Shown piece by piece: positions 8,157 to 18,176 of a stretch of DNA of 64,000 nucleotides. The translations under genes were made by a program, and so were the position numbers. Origin of the DNA: JAQGMV01 sp963828715 (lineage in GTDB: Bacteria > Pseudomonadota > Gammaproteobacteria > Burkholderiales > SG8-41); NCBI GenBank assembly GCA_963828715.1, contig CAWHFX010000002.1:744001-808000 (forward strand), given 5' to 3'. The notes under the pieces are model-generated. The model was not told the origin of the DNA. It worked only from the letters and a program-made list of their open reading frames with translations, and made no database searches. Each line of letters starts with the position of its first letter. Position 1 is the stretch's first letter.

Positions 8157-8227
8157 GGCGGGAGGCGTAGTCTCACCCTCTCTCAGGGTCTGCGCCGCGC
8201 TCCTTTCGTCTCTCGCCTCACAAAGCT

Positions 8228-9544
<1,317 letters not shown>

Positions 9545-9550
9545 CGCGCC

Positions 9551-10714
9551 TCAGCGCGTCACGACCACGGGCCTCACTCCTACGGCGAGCGTCACGCGAT
9601 TCGCGATCTGCCGTGCTTCCGCGGAGCTTGCGTATGGTCCCGCATGGATGCGAAAGAGTCCTTCACGCGAGAGCACGTGCAGCCGCTCCGCAAGCCAGTC
9701 GAGCTGGACCCGCGCGCGGGCGAGATAGCTCTCCGCGTTCTCGCGCGAGCCGAACGCTGCCAGTTGCAGATAAACACCGCCCGTGTCCCGTTCCGTAGTG
9801 GGTGCTGCTGCATTCACCGGAGATGGCGCTGTCCCGGGATCGATATCGCGTGCGGCAGCGGCGATCGCGAGGATCGGGTCGGCGTCCGCGCCTTGAGACG
9901 ACCCCGTCGCCCGACTCGCCGCGCCTGCCGGATTCGTGGGCATCGGCGACAACGAGACTGCCGTACCGGGGAGCCGCCCCGGCGCGCTTGCAGCCGCATA
10001 GCCTGTCGCCGGCGTTGTTCCATCCGGGATGATCGATTCAACTTGAACCGGCGCGCTGCCGCCCGCCAGCACGCCAAGGCGATGCGCCGCAGTGTATGAA
10101 AGGTCGATCACCCGATTGTCGATGAATGGCCCGCGATCGTTTACCCGTACGACGGCCGACTTGCCGCTCGCGAGATTCGTGACGCGTACGTAGCTCGGGA
10201 TCGGGAGCGTAGGGTGTGCCGCTGACATCCCGTACATATCGTAAGGTTCGCCTGACGACGTCGGCTTCCCGTGATAGCGCCGCCCGTACCAGCTCGCGAT
10301 GCCCTGCGTTCTGTAAGGTGTGAGCTCGGTCATGGGAGTAAAGCTCTGCCCCATTACCACGTACGGCTTCATCGCGCCCGGGTGGAGGGGTTCGAGCTTC
10401 GGCACCGCATCTGGAATGCTGTCCAGATCCGCCGGTGGAGAGTCGCCCGGGCCGTCGTCCAGGTAGTAGCCGCCGCCGCGCGTCATCCGCGGTGTCGTCG
10501 GGGTTGCGGAAGACGAGGCATTCGGCCCGCGGGTCGTGGGTCGTGTCGAGGGCGCTTTGGCAAGTTGACGGGGACCTTCGCCGCGCTCGATGGAACTTTC
10601 GCGTGTGGGAGCCGACCCGCATGCCGAAAGGATCGCGGCGGCTGCTGCCGTGATCAGAAGAGGCGACCTGTTCTTGCGCCTTCCTCGTCCCGCCTCTCGC
10701 CTCCCTTCGCTCAT
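9551..10714 (-). CDS. rlpA: Septal ring lytic transglycosylase RlpA family lipoprotein
   Basis: A 387-aa lipoprotein. The signal sequence LLITAAAAAILSACGS has a lipobox (LSAC), followed by a disordered Thr/Ser/Pro region. The RlpA double-psi beta-barrel runs about 150-245, with the hallmark GIASWYGRRYHGKPTSSGE, YDMYGMSAAHPTLP and VRVNDRGPFIDNRVIDLS; it contains the catalytic acid region. A C-terminal SPOR domain (about 310-387, VYLQLAAFGSRENAESYLAR) binds denuded septal peptidoglycan. The start codon overlaps the rodA stop (TGATG), so it is the last gene of the mreBCD-mrdA-rodA-rlpA operon. The frame is open further upstream, but that part is antisense-frame sequence of rodA. Confidence 0.93.
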   Translation of the reverse strand: MSEGRREAGRGRRKNRSPLLITAAAAAILSACGSAPTRESSIERGEGPRQLAKAPSTRPTTRGPNASSSATPTTPRMTRGGGYYLDDGPGDSPPADLDSIPDAVPKLEPLHPGAMKPYVVMGQSFTPMTELTPYRTQGIASWYGRRYHGKPTSSGEPYDMYGMSAAHPTLPIPSYVRVTNLASGKSAVVRVNDRGPFIDNRVIDLSYTAAHRLGVLAGGSAPVQVESIIPDGTTPATGYAAASAPGRLPGTAVSLSPMPTNPAGAASRATGSSQGADADPILAIAAAARDIDPGTAPSPVNAAAPTTERDTGGVYLQLAAFGSRENAESYLARARVQLDWLAERLHVLSREGLFRIHAGPYASSAEARQIANRVTLAVGVRPVVVTR

Positions 10715-11817
10715 CACGTTTGCACGAGCTTCCGATGCGTTTGAATGCTCATGAGGATGCCGAAACCGAGGCAGATTGTCACCAGCGACGTACCACCGTA
10801 GCTCACGAGCGGCAGCGGCACCCCGACGACGGGCAGTATGCCGCTCACCATGCCCATGTTGACGAAAGCATACGTGAAGAACCCGAGCGTAATGGCGCCG
10901 CCCAGCAGCCGAGCGAACAGCGAAGGCGCGTTGCTCGAAATGGCTGTGCCGCGCGCGATGATGAGCAGGAAGATGATGAGCAGCACCGCGTTGCCGATGA
11001 GCCCGAACTCCTCGGAGAAGACCGCGAAAATGAAATCCGTCGTGCGCTCCGGAATGAAATCGAGGTGCGTCTGGGAGCCGCTCAACCAGCCCTTGCCCGC
11101 GAGACCGCCGGAGCCCAGCGCGATCGTCGACTGGATGGTGTGATATCCGGCACCGAGTGGGTCCTGCGCGGGATCGAGCAGCGTGAGGATTCGTTGGCGC
11201 TGGTAGTCGTGCAGCACCGACCACACCAGCGGCAGGCTCGCAGCACCCGCGAGTCCGAGTGCTGCGATGACGCGCCAGGAGAGGCCGGCAAGGAAGATGA
11301 CATAGCAGCCGCTCGCCATGATCAGGAGCGCTGTGCCGAGGTCCGGTTGACGTACGATGAACGCAACCGGCAGCAGCAGGAGAAAGGCCGCGATCGCGTA
11401 GTTCTTCAGACGCAGGGTCGCTTCGTACCGATCGAAGTACCACGCGAGCATGAGCGGCACGGCGATCTTCATGAGCTCCGAGGGCTGAATGCGCGTGATG
11501 CCGATATTCAGCCAGCGCCGCGCGCCGTTCACGATGTCGCCGAACAAAGCCACCGCCAGCAGCAGCATGAGGCCGATCGTGTATGCCGGCAACGAGAGCC
11601 GCATCAGGTAATGCGGCGGTATGTTCGCGAAAATCCACATGACGCCGAGTGCGACGAGCATGTTCACGAGCTGCCCGGTCACGCGGACGAGGCTTGCATT
11701 CGAGGCGCTGTAGAGAACGACGAGCCCCATGCCCATCAACAGCAGCGTTGTGCCGAGCAGCGGCTGATCCACGTGGGCCGTCACGAACCGGCCGATGCGC
11801 CTAATAGATGGGTGCAT
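10714..11817 (-). CDS. rodA: Rod-shape-determining peptidoglycan glycosyltransferase RodA
   Basis: A 367-aa SEDS-family polytopic membrane protein (about ten helices) that polymerises lipid II for cell elongation in partnership with PBP2. Family motifs include GARRWLNIGITRIQPSE, DLGTALLIMASG, the catalytic-loop Asp region SQTHLDFIPERTTDFIFAV and LVSYGGTSLVTICLGFG. It overlaps the 3' end of mrdA by 17 bases and the first base of rlpA, indicating translational coupling in the elongasome operon. Confidence 0.96.
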   Translation of the reverse strand: MHPSIRRIGRFVTAHVDQPLLGTTLLLMGMGLVVLYSASNASLVRVTGQLVNMLVALGVMWIFANIPPHYLMRLSLPAYTIGLMLLLAVALFGDIVNGARRWLNIGITRIQPSELMKIAVPLMLAWYFDRYEATLRLKNYAIAAFLLLLPVAFIVRQPDLGTALLIMASGCYVIFLAGLSWRVIAALGLAGAASLPLVWSVLHDYQRQRILTLLDPAQDPLGAGYHTIQSTIALGSGGLAGKGWLSGSQTHLDFIPERTTDFIFAVFSEEFGLIGNAVLLIIFLLIIARGTAISSNAPSLFARLLGGAITLGFFTYAFVNMGMVSGILPVVGVPLPLVSYGGTSLVTICLGFGILMSIQTHRKLVQT

Positions 11818-13714
11818 CGTCGTCGTCCTTGACCGGCGTCAGGGCCTGTTTGCCGAGCAGCCAGTAGTCGAACACCTGCCGCGCGATCGGGGCTGCGGCG
11901 CGGGCACCGAAACCCGAGTTCTCCACGATCACGGCGAGCGCGATTTTCGGCTTATCGGCAGGCGCAAAGGCGATGAAGAGCGCGTGGTCGCGGTAGCGCT
12001 CGGCCACACGGCTTTCGACGTACTTCTCTCCAGCCTTGAGCGCGACGACCTGCGCCGTCCCCGTCTTGCCTGCGTGAGTGTAGCGGGCGCCCGCGAATGC
12101 ACGCGCCCCGGTGCCTTCGCGAGTGACGCCGACCATGGCGTTGCGCACGACGGCGAGGTGCTCGGGTTTGATGTCGAGAGTGCGCGCCGGTTTGGGCTCG
12201 ATCAGCGTGCGCTCGCGCGTGTGCACTTCTTCCACGTAATTCACGATATGCGGCCGGAACATCACGCCGTCGTTTGCGATCGTCGCCGTGGCGGCGGCGA
12301 GTTGCAGCGGCGTGTACGAGTTGTAGCCCTGGCCGATGCCGATGCTGATCGTTTCCCCGGCATACCATCGCTGCTGCTCGGGCCGGCGGAAGCGCTTGCG
12401 TTTCCACTCGGGCGAAGGCAGGACGCCTTCGGCTTCACCGGCGATGTCGATGCCGGTGCGGCTGCCGAAGCCGAGCTGGCCCATGAAGCGCGCGATCAGA
12501 TCGATGCCGAGATCGTTCGCAAGCTGGTAATAGTAGGTGTCGCAGGACACGACGATCGACTTGTACATGTCGACGTGACCATGGCCGCCCACTTTGTCGT
12601 CGCGGAATGTGTGGCCGCCGAAATTGAAGAAGCCCGGATCCGAGATGGCCTGGCTCGGCGTGCGCTTACCCCAGAACAGCGCCGCGAGGGCCATGAACGG
12701 CTTGAACGTGGAACCCGGCGGATACGTGCCGGCAAGCGCGCGGTTCACCATCGGCTTGTCGGGCGACGTGTTGAGCTCGTTCCAGTTCTGCGGATCGATG
12801 CCGTCCACGAACAGATTGGGATCGAATCCCGGTTTGCTTACGAAAGCGAGAACGCCGCCCGTCCCTGGCTCGATTGCGACCAGCGCACCGCGCCGATCGC
12901 CGAACGCGCGATAGACCACTTCCTGCAGCTTCGCGTCGAGCTTGAGCACGAGATTGCTGCCCGACACAGGCGGCGTGCGGGAGAGCGACCGTACGGCCCG
13001 TCCCCCGGAATCCACTTCGACCTGCTCGACACCCGTCGTGCCGTGAAGATGCCGTTCGTAGCTCGCCTCGAGCCCGGTCTTTCCGATGTAATCGGTGCCG
13101 CGGTAATTGGATATCGTGTCGTCGGCTTCCAGCCGATCGATGTCTTTCTGACTGATCCGGCCGATGTGTCCGATCACATGCGAAAAGAGCTCTCCCTGTG
13201 GATACTCGCGGAACAGCCGCGCCCGCACGTCGACGCCGGGGAAACGGTAGCGGTTCGCCGCAAACCGTGCGATCTCTTCGTCCGTGAGCCGGGTGCGGAT
13301 GGGGAGACTGTCGAAGCGCTTGCTTTCTTCCAGCAGTTTCTTGAAGCGGCGTCGATCTCGCGGTGTGATGTCGACGAGTGTCGCGAGCTCGTCGATGGTG
13401 GCTTCGAGGTTGTCGACCCTCGTGGGTGTGATCTCGAGCGTGTAGGCTGAATAGTTGGTCGCGAGCACGATGCCATTGCGGTCGAGAATGATCCCGCGAT
13501 TCGGCACGATCGGCAGAATCGAGATGCGATTTGCCTCCGCGAGCGTGTGATAGTGCTCGTGCATGAAGATCTGCAGGTACACGAAGCGGGCGAAGAGCAG
13601 GCCGAAAGCCACCACGACCAGCGCCATCGCAATCCCGAGCCGTACCCGGAAGTGCCTGAGCTCGAGCTCCGCGTTTCGCAGCTCGACGCCGCGGCTGATG
13701 GAAAGCTCAGACAT
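11801..13714 (-). CDS. mrdA: Penicillin-binding protein 2 (peptidoglycan D,D-transpeptidase MrdA)
   Basis: A 637-aa class B PBP for rod elongation. A single N-terminal membrane anchor (about 24-46, ALVVVAFGLLFARFVYLQIF) is followed by a pedestal/dimerisation domain and a transpeptidase domain. The active-site motifs are all present: SxxK as STFK in YPPGSTFKPFMALAAL, SxN-type SCD in VVSCDTYYYQLAN, and KTG in HAGKTGTAQVV. The length agrees with E. coli PBP2. It lies between mreD (eight-base overlap) and rodA (17-base overlap). Confidence 0.96.
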   Translation of the reverse strand: MSELSISRGVELRNAELELRHFRVRLGIAMALVVVAFGLLFARFVYLQIFMHEHYHTLAEANRISILPIVPNRGIILDRNGIVLATNYSAYTLEITPTRVDNLEATIDELATLVDITPRDRRRFKKLLEESKRFDSLPIRTRLTDEEIARFAANRYRFPGVDVRARLFREYPQGELFSHVIGHIGRISQKDIDRLEADDTISNYRGTDYIGKTGLEASYERHLHGTTGVEQVEVDSGGRAVRSLSRTPPVSGSNLVLKLDAKLQEVVYRAFGDRRGALVAIEPGTGGVLAFVSKPGFDPNLFVDGIDPQNWNELNTSPDKPMVNRALAGTYPPGSTFKPFMALAALFWGKRTPSQAISDPGFFNFGGHTFRDDKVGGHGHVDMYKSIVVSCDTYYYQLANDLGIDLIARFMGQLGFGSRTGIDIAGEAEGVLPSPEWKRKRFRRPEQQRWYAGETISIGIGQGYNSYTPLQLAAATATIANDGVMFRPHIVNYVEEVHTRERTLIEPKPARTLDIKPEHLAVVRNAMVGVTREGTGARAFAGARYTHAGKTGTAQVVALKAGEKYVESRVAERYRDHALFIAFAPADKPKIALAVIVENSGFGARAAAPIARQVFDYWLLGKQALTPVKDDDDAPIY

Positions 13715-14219
13715 GGTTCTCGGGTTTCGGACGCTGCGGCAGCTTCAGCAGCGCGGACAGGAAAGGCCACAGGGCACCGCCTACGAAACTGCCGAAGAAA
13801 TAGCGGTAGCCGGGGAAATCGGCTCCGGCCATGAGCCGTATGCCGAGCACGATCACGTCGTTCAGGAGCAATAGCGGGATCACATGCACGATCTGCGGTG
13901 TGGGCGTGAACAGTCGCACGCGCCGGTGAAACAGAATACCCCCGTACACCAGAATCGAGTAGGCAAGGGCGTGCTGCCCGAGCAAAGTGCCGTCGGCCAC
14001 GTCCATCAGCAGCCCAAGCAGCAAGGCTGCGGTAAAACCCATCCGATGCGGCTGCTCGATGACCCAGTAGAGCACCACGAGCGCCACGAAGTCCGGCCTG
14101 AACCACAGCGCCCAGCCGGTCCACGGCAGCATATTGAGCAGCGCGGCCGCGATGAGCGTGAATACGATGAAGCCCGGCTTTACCGGCAGCAGGATCTCCT
14201 GGTGGGTGAGCGATGCCAT
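13707..14219 (-). CDS. mreD: Rod shape-determining protein MreD
   Basis: A 170-aa polytopic inner-membrane protein, five or six hydrophobic segments, recruiting MreB/MreC/RodA complexes. Motifs such as WALWFRPDFVALVVLYWVIE and GLLMDVADGTLLGQHALAYS are typical of the family. The start shares one base with the mreC stop, and its end overlaps the mrdA start by eight bases. Confidence 0.94.
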   Translation of the reverse strand: MASLTHQEILLPVKPGFIVFTLIAAALLNMLPWTGWALWFRPDFVALVVLYWVIEQPHRMGFTAALLLGLLMDVADGTLLGQHALAYSILVYGGILFHRRVRLFTPTPQIVHVIPLLLLNDVIVLGIRLMAGADFPGYRYFFGSFVGGALWPFLSALLKLPQRPKPENHV

Positions 14220-15130
14220 CAGCCCCCCCGGCGTCCCTTCTTCGTCGCGCGCGGGGGCGGCGGCGGTTTTTCGGCTTCCGGCGGCCGTTCGGCGGCCGGC
14301 TGCTGTGCGTGAACGATCAGCACCTGGCGATGGCTGTTCACACCCGCGAGCGGCTTGCAGGTGATGCGGGCGAACAGGAACGCGGCGTTGCGCTCGACGT
14401 TGCTCACCTGAGCGACCGGCAGACCGGGTGGGTACACGCCGTCGATGCCGGACGTAACGAGCTGGTCACCATTTTCGAAGTCGGCGTTGAGAGGAACGAA
14501 TCTGAGCTCCAGCGCTCCGTCATTGCCCGTGCCTGCCAGCACCGCTCGCATGCCGTTCCGGGTATTGAGGACTGGAACGAGGTGGTCCTTGTCCGTGATC
14601 AGCGTGACCTCCGCTTGCCACGGATAGACCCGCGTCACCTGACCGACGACACCGACGCCGTCGATCACAGGCTCGCCCGCCTGGACATCATCGAAGGAGC
14701 CCTGATCGACCACCAGCTTGCGGGAGAAAGGGTCGCGCGCCGCGTACAGGATCTCCGCGAGCGTGGTGCGTGCCTTCAGTCGTTCGCGCGTCCCGAGCAG
14801 TTTGCGCAGGTGATCGTTTTCAGTCTGGAGCAGCCCCAGCTGTTGCAGGAGCGCTGACTGGCTGAGGCTCTCCTGCTCGAGGCGTGCGTTGTCCGAGCGC
14901 AGAGAGGAATTCGTGACGAAGAAGTCGCTTGCCCGCTGGAAGATGCTGGCAGGCGCGCCCGCGATGCGCTGAATCGGATACACGATAACCGATGCCGCCT
15001 GGCGCAGCCTGTCGAGGTATTTCAGGCGTGCGTCGAGGACGAGAAGGGCAAGACAGATTGACGTAAACAACAGCAGCCGAACGAGAGGGGTAGGGCCAGT
15101 CCTGAAAAACGGCGGCGGCTGGTGTTCCAT
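14219..15130 (-). CDS. mreC: Rod shape-determining protein MreC
   Basis: A 303-aa bitopic periplasmic scaffold of the elongasome. It has a cytoplasmic N-terminus MEHQPPPFFRTGPTPLVRL, one membrane helix (about 19-36), a coiled coil (about 65-110, rich in SLRSDNARLEQE heptads), and the two-barrel MreC domain (120-275) with ARDPFSRKLVVDQGSFDDVQ and DGVGVVGQVTRVYPWQAEV. The basic, proline-rich C-terminus (PPEAEKPPPPPRATKKGRRGG) is variable in the family. It follows mreB by 91 bases. Confidence 0.96.
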   Translation of the reverse strand: MEHQPPPFFRTGPTPLVRLLLFTSICLALLVLDARLKYLDRLRQAASVIVYPIQRIAGAPASIFQRASDFFVTNSSLRSDNARLEQESLSQSALLQQLGLLQTENDHLRKLLGTRERLKARTTLAEILYAARDPFSRKLVVDQGSFDDVQAGEPVIDGVGVVGQVTRVYPWQAEVTLITDKDHLVPVLNTRNGMRAVLAGTGNDGALELRFVPLNADFENGDQLVTSGIDGVYPPGLPVAQVSNVERNAAFLFARITCKPLAGVNSHRQVLIVHAQQPAAERPPEAEKPPPPPRATKKGRRGG

Positions 15131-15221
15131 TTCACGGCAGGCGAGAGGCAGGAGGAGAGAGGTGCGCCGACATCGCTCGTCACCGGTGCTGCGCCTCCCG
15201 CCTTACACCTGCCGTCTCCCT

Positions 15222-16265
15222 TCAGTCGTTCGTGAAGATCGTCGCGAGGCGTTCCATTTTCTCGAGCGCCTTGCCCGAGCCGCGCGCGACGCAGGTCAGT
15301 GGATCGTCCGCGATCACGACGGGGAGGCCGGTTTCCTCCATCAGCAGGCGGTCGATGTCGCGCAACAACGCACCGCCTCCGGTGAGCACCATGCCCTTCT
15401 CCGCGATGTCGGCAGCAAGCTCGGGCGGCGTCTGTTCGAGCGCGGATTTCACGGAAGACACGATGCCGTTCAGCGGATCGGTCAGCGCTTCGAGTATCTC
15501 GTTGCTGGAAATCGTGAAGCTGCGCGGAATGCCCTCGGCGAGATTGCGTCCCTTGACCTCTTTCTCGCGGACTTCGGACCCCGGGAAAGCCGAACCGATT
15601 TCCTTCTTGATCTGCTCGGCGGTTGTTTCACCGATCAGCATGCCGTAGTTGCGGCGGATGTAATTGATGATGGCTTCGTCGAACTTGTCGCCGCCGACGC
15701 GCATCGAGCCCTTGTACACGAGGCCGCCCAGCGCGATGACGCCCACTTCGGTGGTGCCGCCGCCGATGTCCACGACCATCGATCCGGTCGCTTCACCGAC
15801 CGGCAGATCCGCCCCGATTGCGGCGGCCATCGGCTCTTCGATCAGAAAGACACGGCTTGCGCCGGCGCCGATCGCCGATTCGCGAATGGCCCGGCGCTCG
15901 ACCTGAGTCGAGCCGCACGGCACGCAGATGATGATGCGCGGACTCGGCTTGAAGAGGCGCGAGTTGTGAACCTTGCGAATGAAATGCTTGAGCATCTGCT
16001 CGGTGACCGTGAAGTCGGCGATCACGCCGTCCTTCATCGGCCGTATTGCCGTGATGTTTCCCGGCGTGCGCCCCAGCATCTGTTTTGCGGCAAGCCCGAC
16101 TTCCTGAATGACCTTCTTGCCGTTGGGCCCGCCCTCCTGGCGAATCGCGACAACCGACGGCTCGTCCAGAACGATGCCTTTCCCGCGCACATAGATCAGC
16201 GTGTTCGCGGTGCCGAGGTCGATCGCCAGGTCGTCGTTGAAGTAACTGCTCAGGAAACCGAACAT
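15222..16265 (-). CDS. mreB: Rod shape-determining actin homologue MreB
   Basis: A 347-aa actin-fold ATPase that orients cell-wall synthesis along the rod. It begins MFGFLSSYFNDDLAIDLGTA with phosphate-1 motif DLGTANTLIYV, connect/phosphate-2 motif DIGGGTTEVGVIALGG and adenosine motif LTGGGALLRDIDRLL. Length is canonical. First gene of the minus-strand operon mreB-mreC-mreD-mrdA-rodA-rlpA; it is divergent from gatC with a 91-base shared upstream region. Confidence 0.98.
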   Translation of the reverse strand: MFGFLSSYFNDDLAIDLGTANTLIYVRGKGIVLDEPSVVAIRQEGGPNGKKVIQEVGLAAKQMLGRTPGNITAIRPMKDGVIADFTVTEQMLKHFIRKVHNSRLFKPSPRIIICVPCGSTQVERRAIRESAIGAGASRVFLIEEPMAAAIGADLPVGEATGSMVVDIGGGTTEVGVIALGGLVYKGSMRVGGDKFDEAIINYIRRNYGMLIGETTAEQIKKEIGSAFPGSEVREKEVKGRNLAEGIPRSFTISSNEILEALTDPLNGIVSSVKSALEQTPPELAADIAEKGMVLTGGGALLRDIDRLLMEETGLPVVIADDPLTCVARGSGKALEKMERLATIFTND

Positions 16266-16301
16266 AGGCTCTTATAAGGATTCGAAATCGTATGGCGCCT
16301 T

Positions 16302-16334
16302 AAAGGGTTATGATACCCTATGCGACCCTTTTTT
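16302..16334. other. Inverted repeat in the mreB/gatC intergenic region
   Basis: AAAGGGT and ACCCTTT form a seven-base inverted repeat with a T-rich right flank, and a nested GGGT-TATGAT-ACCC is inside. It lies in the region that must hold divergent promoters for the mre operon and gatCAB. It could be an operator or a weak terminator-like hairpin; no promoter could be assigned with confidence. Confidence 0.3.
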
Positions 16335-16356
16335 ATCACTTGTGCGCCTGCCTTAA

Positions 16357-16644
16357 ATGGCCCTGACCCGTGAACACGTCGAACGTGCGGCGCGCCTTGC
16401 CCGCATCGCGATCGATGACGCCGAAGCCGACGCCGCGCTGGAGCAGCTCGTGCGTATTTTCGGGATGATCGAGGAGATGCAGGCCGTGGACGTCAGTGGC
16501 GTCGAGCCCATGTCTCACGCGCAGGATGTTGTCCTGAGGTTGCGTGAAGACACGGTAACCGAAGTGGACCAGCGCGATCTCTTCCAGTCGGTCGCCCCTC
16601 GCGTCGAGGCAGGTCTGTATCTCGTTCCCAAGGTCATCGAATGA
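16357..16644 (+). CDS. gatC: Asp-tRNA(Asn)/Glu-tRNA(Gln) amidotransferase subunit GatC
   Basis: A 95-aa small subunit that stabilises the GatA-GatB interface in the tRNA-dependent amidotransferase. It begins ALTREHVERAARLARIAID and includes the family's AVDVSGVEPMSHAQDVVLRL and the closing VAPRVEAGLYLVPKVIE. It is the first gene of gatC-gatA-gatB and divergent from mreB. No clear ribosome-binding site is visible. Confidence 0.95.
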   Translation: MALTREHVERAARLARIAIDDAEADAALEQLVRIFGMIEEMQAVDVSGVEPMSHAQDVVLRLREDTVTEVDQRDLFQSVAPRVEAGLYLVPKVIE

Positions 16645-16718
16645 GCCGCGCGAGGCCCGTGGACTGAGCGGCGAACGCCCGCTCACCGTCGCCACGGGGT
16701 TTGCCCCCCGGTTTCGCT

Positions 16719-18176
16719 TTGCATAACTGGACTCTCAAAGCACTTTCGGATGCGCTCGCCGCCGGGCGGTTGTCCGCCGTCGAAGCCGCCGGGCTCTTTC
16801 TTGCGCGCATCCGGTCGCTGAACGCGACGTACAACTGCTTCATCACGCTGGACGAAGAACGCACGCTCGAAGCCGCAAAGGAGGCCGATCGCGCGCGCGC
16901 CGCCGGTCGGGCGCAGGTCCTTACGGGCGTTCCGATCGCCCAGAAGGATATCTTCTGCGCCAAGGGCTGGCTTACCACGTGCGGCTCGAAAATGCTGTCG
17001 AACTTCGTCTCGCCTTACGACGCACACGTCGTGCAGCGGCTGAACGAGGCGGGCGCGGTGACGATCGGGAAAACCAATATGGACGAGTTCGCGATGGGCT
17101 CGTCCAACGAAACGTCCCACTACGGCCCCGTGTGCAATCCCTGGAACCCCGCTACGGTCCCCGGCGGCAGTTCGGGCGGATCCGCGGCGGCGGTTGCGGC
17201 ACGGCTGGTGCCGGCGGCAACCGGCACCGACACGGGGGGATCCATCCGGCAGCCGGCGGCGCTTACCGGTATCTGTGGGCTCAAGCCCACGTATGGCGTT
17301 GTATCGCGTTACGGGATGATCGCTTTCGCTTCCAGCCTCGACCAGGCCGGGCCGATGGCGAAAAGCGCGGAGGATCTTGCGTTCATGCTGAATGCGATGG
17401 CCGGCTTCGATGCGCGCGATTCGACCAGTCTGGAGCGCGCGGAGGAAGACTACACGCGCGACCTGCGGAACACGGTGGGCGGGCTCCGCATCGGACTGCC
17501 GGCGGAGTTCTTCGCCGAAGGCCTGGCGCCGGATGTCGCACAGTGCGTCGATGCGGCGGTCACCGAATACAAAAAAATGGGGTGCGAGGTGGTGGAGATC
17601 ACGCTGCCCAACATGCGGCTCTCTCTCCCCGTGTATTACGTGCTCGCGCCGGCCGAAGCATCGAGTAATCTCGCGCGCTACGATGGCGTGCGTTACGGTT
17701 ATCGTGCGTCTGACTATGCCGATCTCGACGATATGTACGAACGCACGCGCGCCGAAGGCTTCGGAGCCGAGGTCAAGCGGCGGATTCTGATCGGAACCTA
17801 CGTCCTGTCGCATGGTTACTACGATGCGTACTACATTCGAGCGCAGAAGTTGCGGCGGCTGATCGCACAGGATTTTGCGGCCGCGTTCGACAAGTGCGAC
17901 GTGATCATGGGTCCGACCAGTCCCACTACCGCGTTCCGTTTGGGTGAAAAAGCCGCAGACTCGCTGCAGATGTATCTGTCGGACATCTACACGATCGCCG
18001 TCAATCTCGCGGGCCTGCCGGGACTTTCCATTCCATGCGGCTTCGACCGCGCCGGGCTGCCCGTCGGACTCCAGGTCATCGGCAACTATTTTCGGGAAGC
18101 GCAGATCCTGAACGTGGCGCACCAGTATCAGCTTGCAACGGACTGGCACATGAGAGTTCCTCCCGGATGCGAATGA
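16719..18176 (+). CDS. gatA: Asp-tRNA(Asn)/Glu-tRNA(Gln) amidotransferase subunit GatA
   Basis: Glutaminase subunit (about 485 aa) that frees ammonia from glutamine for transamidation on mischarged tRNA. The amidase-signature triad is visible: Lys in GVPIAQKDIFCAKG, cis-Ser in VPGGSSGGSAAAV and nucleophile Ser in TDTGGSIRQPAAL. The start chosen is TTG 16719, giving (M)HNWTLKALSDAL, which matches family N-termini; an in-frame TTG at 16701 would add six residues. The TGA stop overlaps the start of gatB, so the two are coupled. Confidence 0.95.
   Translation: MHNWTLKALSDALAAGRLSAVEAAGLFLARIRSLNATYNCFITLDEERTLEAAKEADRARAAGRAQVLTGVPIAQKDIFCAKGWLTTCGSKMLSNFVSPYDAHVVQRLNEAGAVTIGKTNMDEFAMGSSNETSHYGPVCNPWNPATVPGGSSGGSAAAVAARLVPAATGTDTGGSIRQPAALTGICGLKPTYGVVSRYGMIAFASSLDQAGPMAKSAEDLAFMLNAMAGFDARDSTSLERAEEDYTRDLRNTVGGLRIGLPAEFFAEGLAPDVAQCVDAAVTEYKKMGCEVVEITLPNMRLSLPVYYVLAPAEASSNLARYDGVRYGYRASDYADLDDMYERTRAEGFGAEVKRRILIGTYVLSHGYYDAYYIRAQKLRRLIAQDFAAAFDKCDVIMGPTSPTTAFRLGEKAADSLQMYLSDIYTIAVNLAGLPGLSIPCGFDRAGLPVGLQVIGNYFREAQILNVAHQYQLATDWHMRVPPGCE

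Noticed and set aside
10715..11638. Long open frame continuing upstream of rlpA on the minus strand
   Set aside because: It is an out-of-frame reading of rodA; the lipoprotein signal of RlpA begins after 10714.
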